A stretch of 64,000 bases of DNA from Catalimonadaceae bacterium JC749. GTDB lineage: Bacteria > Bacteroidota > Bacteroidia > Cytophagales > Cyclobacteriaceae. The DNA is taken from contig JAJNNC010000008.1 in NCBI GenBank assembly GCA_021730635.1, positions 186,001 to 250,000 of the forward strand. Direction: 5' to 3'. This document shows, piece after piece, positions 57,603 through 64,000 of this stretch. Position 1 is the stretch's first letter; every line of letters begins with the position of its first letter. Below the pieces are notes generated by a model. The model was not told the DNA's origin, made no database searches, and saw only the letters and a list, made by a program, of their open reading frames with translations. A program made the position numbers and the translations under genes.

Positions 57603-58401
57603 AATATTCACTATTGGAAGATAACCTTGAATTTACAATTGCATTAATAACCTATAAAAATGCCAGTAATAAATTCATTTCATTAATTTAATACATTTTA
57701 TAATAGATTTATTGTCAATCTTATATTTCTTGGATGGCTTTTTTTATTCTATTTCAACTTATTATATTCTACAGTTACTTTTCCAAATTTCTCCTCATTC
57801 TTTTTTGCCATGTTACTACCTCGGTTTACTTTTATTTCTATATTTTTCTTGCTTGATAGTTCTCTATTTGGGCTACTATTTTTTTGATATGCACTACTGT
57901 TGGACGGGATATTATTTTAAAGTGTAGGAATAGCTATACGTTTTAACAATGTTAAAGTGAAAAATTGGAAGCTTAATATATATATATATCTTATGCCCCG
58001 ATATAATATGGCCTTCTATAGGTGGTTTTTCTGCACTGTATATCATTCGCTAAAGTTCAAATCATCCTGATCTATGAATCATATTAATTATAAGCGAAGG
58101 TTTCTATAAAAGACATATTTTTACCTTATGATTTAAATCCAACCCTTATCTAGAATTAAATGACTTCTTAAGGTAGAGGAATTTTATATTCCGGATAAAA
58201 TTGAACAAAATAGGATAGGACTAAATACTCAAAACTGTCCTGTAGATAAAGCCATTCTTTAAATGAATTATTAACTTTTAGTTCTTTTATTTTTGGCCTT
58301 GAAGTTTCCTACTCTCAACAGTATCTTTTAAAATACCCTTTTGCTGAAGACCGATCTTCTGTTTTTTTTAATCTGCCTTATAAATTTGATTTTACTAGTT
58401 G
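57603..58401. other. AT-rich intergenic region before the Hxs operon
   Basis: About 800 bp with no convincing gene; possible short frames (such as 57712-57927) are low-complexity and Tyr/Leu/Phe-rich. A simple TATATATAT run lies near 57977. It should hold the hxs promoter, but no full consensus was found. Confidence 0.5.
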
Positions 58402-61400
58402 TCAACTCAATATTTCTAGAATTTCAACATAGTTATCCAGGTTTCCAACCTTAATCGTGTCTCCAACAGACTTTCCAATTATTGATCCTGCTAAGGGTGA
58501 ATTGATATTAATTCTTTGGATACCATCTATATTTTCTAGGCCGTTTGGTTGAGATGACACTAATTGAACTCTCATTTCTTTTCCATTATTAAGGTATTTC
58601 ACTTTGACCTTGCTATTTCTCCCGACAACTTTTGTAAAAAGAGAAGTTTGAACCCCCTTTTCTTTTTCTAACGTCATAATAGATTCCTGAATATCTTTCA
58701 ATTTTTCAGTAGTCTGCAGGGTTGTAACAGGTAAAATTGCCTTTATATCATCAGTAAATGCTAACCCTGCTTCATTTCTATGTTCAATGGTTCTTGTAGG
58801 TTTTACTTCAATACTCTTGATGAAATCAATCAGCCTTTGAGTTTCTCTTTTTGGATTACGCCACCAATTGGTACTCCAAATTCTATGGAAAACAAAGCCA
58901 TGATTTTCTAGTATTTTTTGTCTATGATAGTCATACAGGTAGGCTTCTCTATTTGAATGGTGAGTTGCACCGTCACATTCAATAGCAATTCTTGGAAGTC
59001 CTTCCTTTTGAGGGTCATATACAATATCAATTCTGAAACCAGCAAATTTTAATTGTGGAATTAAATACTTTTCATCAAAGTGATCTAATAATACTTGATA
59101 AACCTCTTCTTCAAATGGTGATTCCAAATCAGCGTTCAAATAGTCAATCGTACTACTTTCATTAGAAAATTCTGAGAGGGAATTAAGGACTGCTTGTCGT
59201 AATTCATTGTCATTTTCACTAACTGCTTTTGCATAAGCTAAATAGGCGAAAAACACAGCCCTTCTGTTGTTTGAGCCTTCAACTATTAAGTGATCTCTGT
59301 AATTTAGAAATACTTTTTCCGGAATAGAAGAGCATACATATATTTTATACTTGGCCCTGGTAATAATTACATTTAATAGCTTATAACCTTTTTTATGATT
59401 AACTGGGCCAAAACGTTGTGCAAATCTTCCATCCTTGCTCATTCCATAAGTAGTCGATAGAATGATTACGTCACGTTCATCTCCCTGTATATTTTCCAGA
59501 TTTTTGATAAAAAGGCCTACTTCTTCAAGTTCTATAATTTTTTGATTGAATTTGGCAAACTTTTCAAATTTTTGCCTTTCCAATATTTTATCTTTTATTA
59601 GGTTTCTTTGAGCTATATTAAAAGTAGCAATACCAACTGTGGGATACTTACCGTTGGGTAGCCTATGAATATTGTTCTCAATTATTGATAAAACAGCTTC
59701 GGCCTCCCTTTCATTACTATGATCTGAATAGTTGCCATTTACTTGAATATACTTAATTGGAGTATATTCAAAGCTGTTGGGAAGTGGTTTTAACCTCTTG
59801 TTGTAAAAAGCGAAATTTGAGAAATCAATAAGATAAGGGTGTTTTGACCGATAATGAAAATCCAGATATTTTTTTTCAAAATTCAATTCAGAAGCAAATT
59901 CTAGAAGTGATTCGCATGATAGAAGGAAATCATCTCGGTGCATCTGATCTTCTTCTTCATCAATATCATCTTCATCATCAATAGTACCTTCAAAGATCTT
60001 ACTAAAGTAGTTGGAGGGGGGCATTTGGTGTTCATCCCCTGCAATAATTATTTGTTTTCCCTTTAATAATGCTGGTAGATTATCCTCTATTCTTAGTTGG
60101 CTTGCTTCGTCAAACAAAACAATGTCAAAGTACTTATTCATTCCTTTGAAAAGGTTGCTACAAACATCGGGAGTGGTTAGAAAAATTGGAAAAAATGTAG
60201 TAAACAGATCAGTATCATATTCAACAATCTGACGCAGAGAAAGCCTTTTATACTTATGACTACTACGTTTATTGTAAAGGTTCTCTACTGAAAGATTTGG
60301 ATTATTCTGGTAAAAATTTCTAGTAGCATCTATTTGACTTGCGTACCAATAATTTCGGATATATTTTATTTGTTCTTTTCCAATGTTACTTAATGATGCC
60401 TCTAATTCTTTGTGCTCGTTGTCACCTGTGGGCACCTCAATATTGGCTGATTTTATGAGCAGTGAATTAAGATAATTAATCAAAAATATTTTTCTCCAGT
60501 TTTTTCTGGGTTTAAGCTGATCAATCAAGATCCGCTCAGAATTAGCTAGTTTGTTATAGAACTGGTACCATCTAAACTCTATTGGGAATAGATCTTGTTC
60601 ATCACTGAAATAATCGTTCTTAGTTTTTATAAGAGTCTCAATTTCATTAATAATTTCACTACTATTTTGTCCTTTTATTAATGTTAGGGTCCACCTATCC
60701 TCATTTACCTGTTTCTTCAGCTGAAGACAGAACTCATGAAGAGTTTTTTGATCTTTTAATATCTGCCTTTTCTGCTTGGAAAAGAAAGATGATAATTTGT
60801 AGGAAAGGCCATTAGTTTTAATGAGGTCAAAAAGATCAGGGTCTCCAAGATGACTCTCTAGAATTATGCGAATGGAAGAATTATCACCATACAGCCTATC
60901 ACTGTACCATTTAAAATCTTCTTCAAGCTGTTGTTCTATGACAAATGGGTTGTCTCCTGAAAATTTTGAAGTATTAAGAAAGGACTTCTCTTGATGAGGT
61001 CTATAATCCTCAAATAGTTTCTGGCCTTTTTGAATAACTTGAAGAAAATTATTAAGTTCTTTAGAGGAAAACTCAAACAGATTTTTATCAATATCAAGCT
61101 CAATCTGCTCTTCAACATTTCTAAGTTCGGATAATAATTCACCAACTATATAGGTCCAATTTTTATCTCCTATAAGCTTTTCTCTCAGTTTTAGATGTCT
61201 TTTATTAACAGCCTCAATCAACGATTTTAACTCAGCAATCAAATTATCTAAAGGTTCCCTCGTAAAAGTATATCGGTAGTTTCTGTATGATGAATTATCT
61301 ACCCTTTCACGTACTGAGTCAACAACTGTCTTTCTATCTTTTATAATATCTTTAATGAGCACGCAAAAATTATTCAGCCCTTTCTCTTCGAGGGCCTTAT

Positions 61401-62463
61401 ACAATACTTCTAGAGCTGTTCTCTTCTCGCAAACAACAATAGTTTTTTTTTGATTTTCCAGGGCATTAACAAGTATAGCAGTCAATGACTGACTTTTACC
61501 TGTTCCGGGAGGACCTTGAATTAAAATATTGCGTTTTGACTCAAGAGAATGCAAAACACTTTGTTGTGAAGGATCTGTTTCTACTGAAGATATTGATTGA
61601 AATGAATGATCTTCTAAATCTTCAAGATCTATCGACGTTCCATTAAGTTCAATCAACCCATCATAATCATTGATGACATTTTGTTTCTGAACCTCAAAAA
61701 TGGAAAACAACCCACCAAAATCTATAAATGAGTTGTTTGAAGCCAGTGGGAGCTTTTCGTAGTGCTTTTTATCGGATATTGCTTTAACCTGATTAAGGTT
61801 ATTACTAAATATCTCTCGAATGTCTTCAGATATTGAACTATTGATTGATTTAATCAGCCCATAACATATATCAAGTAATTCATCTCTATCAATCAACCCA
61901 TCTTCCATCATTTCTGATGAAATTTGATTAACCTCCACCCCTGAGTCATTTTGAAGGTGATTTATTAAAACTTCATTAATATATATTGGATCATCTTCTG
62001 TTCTATGAACAATCCAGGTATTAAACTCTTTAGTTCTTTTAATCCTTAGAGACCAAATTAATATTGGCGCTACAGTAAGTTTATTATCTGCTTGGTCCCT
62101 ACGAATAAGAAGAGGATATCCAAAGCCAAATGTATTAATTCCCTTTTCAGATTCTATTGCTTCTGTTTGATTAATCAAGTTTTCAAGGGATTTACTTATT
62201 TGGACTAATTGGGCTTGGTCTTCTTCAAAAAGAAGATTTAAATCTGGGACCTTATCTTTCCAGCTTATTTTGAATTTTAAAGGCAATTCTGTAAACAGAG
62301 AATTTATAAAATTTGTAGGAAGGTTCTTATCTATAAAAGAAAGTCTACTGAGGTCAAATTTATATCTAGAACGAGCTGGAATAGCGTTTAGATGGACTCC
62401 TCTTCGATTGCCTACCTTTAGACGATTTTGTAGTTCTAATAAAAGCCTTTCAGTGAGTTCCAT
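58402..62463 (-). CDS. Superfamily 1 helicase with Vsr-like nuclease and GreA/B C-terminal domain
   Basis: From ATG 62463 the protein is 1353 residues (GTG 62484 would add 7). The order is an N-terminal region of unknown fold, then a UPF1-like helicase with P-loop GPPGTGKS (about 317-324), DEASQ (about 786) and ITRAKYKIYV. A restriction-like Vsr/DUF559 domain (about 1110-1216) has FRIDIVYDPQ and RIAIECDGATHH with the D...ExD catalytic set. Last comes a GreA/B C-terminal-like beta domain (about 1275-1353). The Gre domain binds RNA polymerase in elongation factors. A link of a nucleolytic helicase to transcription, as a phage-defence effector, is inferred from fusion and place. Confidence 0.75.
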   Translation of the reverse strand: MELTERLLLELQNRLKVGNRRGVHLNAIPARSRYKFDLSRLSFIDKNLPTNFINSLFTELPLKFKISWKDKVPDLNLLFEEDQAQLVQISKSLENLINQTEAIESEKGINTFGFGYPLLIRRDQADNKLTVAPILIWSLRIKRTKEFNTWIVHRTEDDPIYINEVLINHLQNDSGVEVNQISSEMMEDGLIDRDELLDICYGLIKSINSSISEDIREIFSNNLNQVKAISDKKHYEKLPLASNNSFIDFGGLFSIFEVQKQNVINDYDGLIELNGTSIDLEDLEDHSFQSISSVETDPSQQSVLHSLESKRNILIQGPPGTGKSQSLTAILVNALENQKKTIVVCEKRTALEVLYKALEEKGLNNFCVLIKDIIKDRKTVVDSVRERVDNSSYRNYRYTFTREPLDNLIAELKSLIEAVNKRHLKLREKLIGDKNWTYIVGELLSELRNVEEQIELDIDKNLFEFSSKELNNFLQVIQKGQKLFEDYRPHQEKSFLNTSKFSGDNPFVIEQQLEEDFKWYSDRLYGDNSSIRIILESHLGDPDLFDLIKTNGLSYKLSSFFSKQKRQILKDQKTLHEFCLQLKKQVNEDRWTLTLIKGQNSSEIINEIETLIKTKNDYFSDEQDLFPIEFRWYQFYNKLANSERILIDQLKPRKNWRKIFLINYLNSLLIKSANIEVPTGDNEHKELEASLSNIGKEQIKYIRNYWYASQIDATRNFYQNNPNLSVENLYNKRSSHKYKRLSLRQIVEYDTDLFTTFFPIFLTTPDVCSNLFKGMNKYFDIVLFDEASQLRIEDNLPALLKGKQIIIAGDEHQMPPSNYFSKIFEGTIDDEDDIDEEEDQMHRDDFLLSCESLLEFASELNFEKKYLDFHYRSKHPYLIDFSNFAFYNKRLKPLPNSFEYTPIKYIQVNGNYSDHSNEREAEAVLSIIENNIHRLPNGKYPTVGIATFNIAQRNLIKDKILERQKFEKFAKFNQKIIELEEVGLFIKNLENIQGDERDVIILSTTYGMSKDGRFAQRFGPVNHKKGYKLLNVIITRAKYKIYVCSSIPEKVFLNYRDHLIVEGSNNRRAVFFAYLAYAKAVSENDNELRQAVLNSLSEFSNESSTIDYLNADLESPFEEEVYQVLLDHFDEKYLIPQLKFAGFRIDIVYDPQKEGLPRIAIECDGATHHSNREAYLYDYHRQKILENHGFVFHRIWSTNWWRNPKRETQRLIDFIKSIEVKPTRTIEHRNEAGLAFTDDIKAILPVTTLQTTEKLKDIQESIMTLEKEKGVQTSLFTKVVGRNSKVKVKYLNNGKEMRVQLVSSQPNGLENIDGIQRININSPLAGSIIGKSVGDTIKVGNLDNYVEILEILS

Positions 62464-62940
62464 TTTCAATTTAGCGAAAGCCACTATCGATTTTTAAATG
62501 CAGAAGCGTTATTTCACACTACCATTTGCTTGTGCATGATTGCAAAACACCTATTAAAACTTGAGGTAATACAGAGTTGATCGGATAGGTCTTAAAAAGG
62601 GACCTTGCATTAACCTATTTTGCCTTTCATTACTACTTGCTTTATTTTGCAAAATAAGCTACCAGCCAATATAAAAAACTTTGTTACTTTTTCAAAGTAG
62701 TATTTTAAGATTTAATAATACTTTTTTTACTAAACAGTATAAAGGCAGATTACGCCAGAATCTATACAGATTTTCGCCGTGGCTTAATACGCTATAACTT
62801 ATAGAATATTATAAGGCATCCATTGTATCTTTGGATAGATATCCCTCTCTGAGAATGAGCTAGAATGGTCAACATTACCACAATTTATTGTTTTGAGATT
62901 GTGGATACCACCAAATTTCCTCTACATATCAGGGTGTAGG
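62464..62940. other. Intergenic region with a 14-bp palindrome
   Basis: About 480 bp with no gene. TATTTTGCAAAATA at 62643-62656 is a perfect palindrome, upstream of the helicase gene in its transcription sense. It could be an operator. Nothing else is recognised. Confidence 0.4.

Positions 62941-64000
<1,060 letters not shown>

Noticed and set aside
57712-57927. 71-codon frame, Tyr/Leu/Phe-rich
   Set aside because: TTG start, low-complexity AT-rich DNA, no ribosome site; best explained as chance.

Overview
The window looks like a chromosomal segment of a marine-type Bacteroidetes (Cytophagia/Cytophagales-like). The evidence is an AT-rich genome with weak Shine-Dalgarno signals, a TTG-N19-TAnnTTTG promoter before the heparinase gene, a propeller/Y_Y_Y sensor kinase, YD/RHS proteins with plant-like LRRs, an OmpA/LysM envelope protein and heparinase II/III. 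I cannot name the species.

Region 1 (1-14.9 kb) is ordinary chromosome. It holds a 5'-truncated OmpA-LysM protein with six copies of a 38-residue repeat, a two-component sensor kinase convergent with a TPR-yfiR operon, a GNAT acetyltransferase, a lipoprotein prolyl oligopeptidase, a heparinase II/III family protein, a GMC oxidoreductase and tRNA-Arg(CCG).

Region 2 (14.9-24.9 kb) is a 10.0-kb integrative element in the 3' end of that tRNA gene. The attachment core is repeated at both ends, and paired 12-bp arm-type repeats lie inside each end. A tyrosine recombinase, a MerR-type HTH protein, a 46-residue peptide and a Rep-like protein form the mobility module. Cargo includes a membrane glycosyltransferase, a HEPN (AbiU2-like) protein between two diverged direct repeats, hypotheticals, and decayed umuC and LacI-type fragments.

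Region 3 (25-38.6 kb) is a surface or polymorphic-toxin locus. It has a 2319-residue LRR-Ig-LRR-Ig-DUF6443-RHS protein with a variable C-terminal domain, an immediately following small protein resembling EF-Tu domain III (candidate immunity), a beta-barrel protein, a second YD-repeat protein ending at a terminator, and a coiled-coil/barrel envelope protein.

Region 4 (38.8-52.8 kb) looks like a defence and stress island. It holds a SEFIR-NB-ARC-TPR protein, umuDC, an unrecognised two-gene operon (PLD-like nuclease plus partner), two overlapping nucleoside-2-deoxyribosyltransferase-like genes, and an AAA ATPase with a frameshifted DUF4276 partner. A 164-bp copy of the umuD upstream region occurs again 6.6 kb away, so the block between the copies has the form of an inserted or duplicated island.

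Region 5 (53-64 kb) has a secreted nuclease with an excalibur motif, a complete His-Xaa-Ser (hxsA-D-B-C) peptide-maturation operon, a helicase/Vsr-like nuclease/GreA-C fusion of 1353 residues, and an AAA_14/DUF4143 ATPase cut by the window end. All assignments come from reading motifs; no database search was run.
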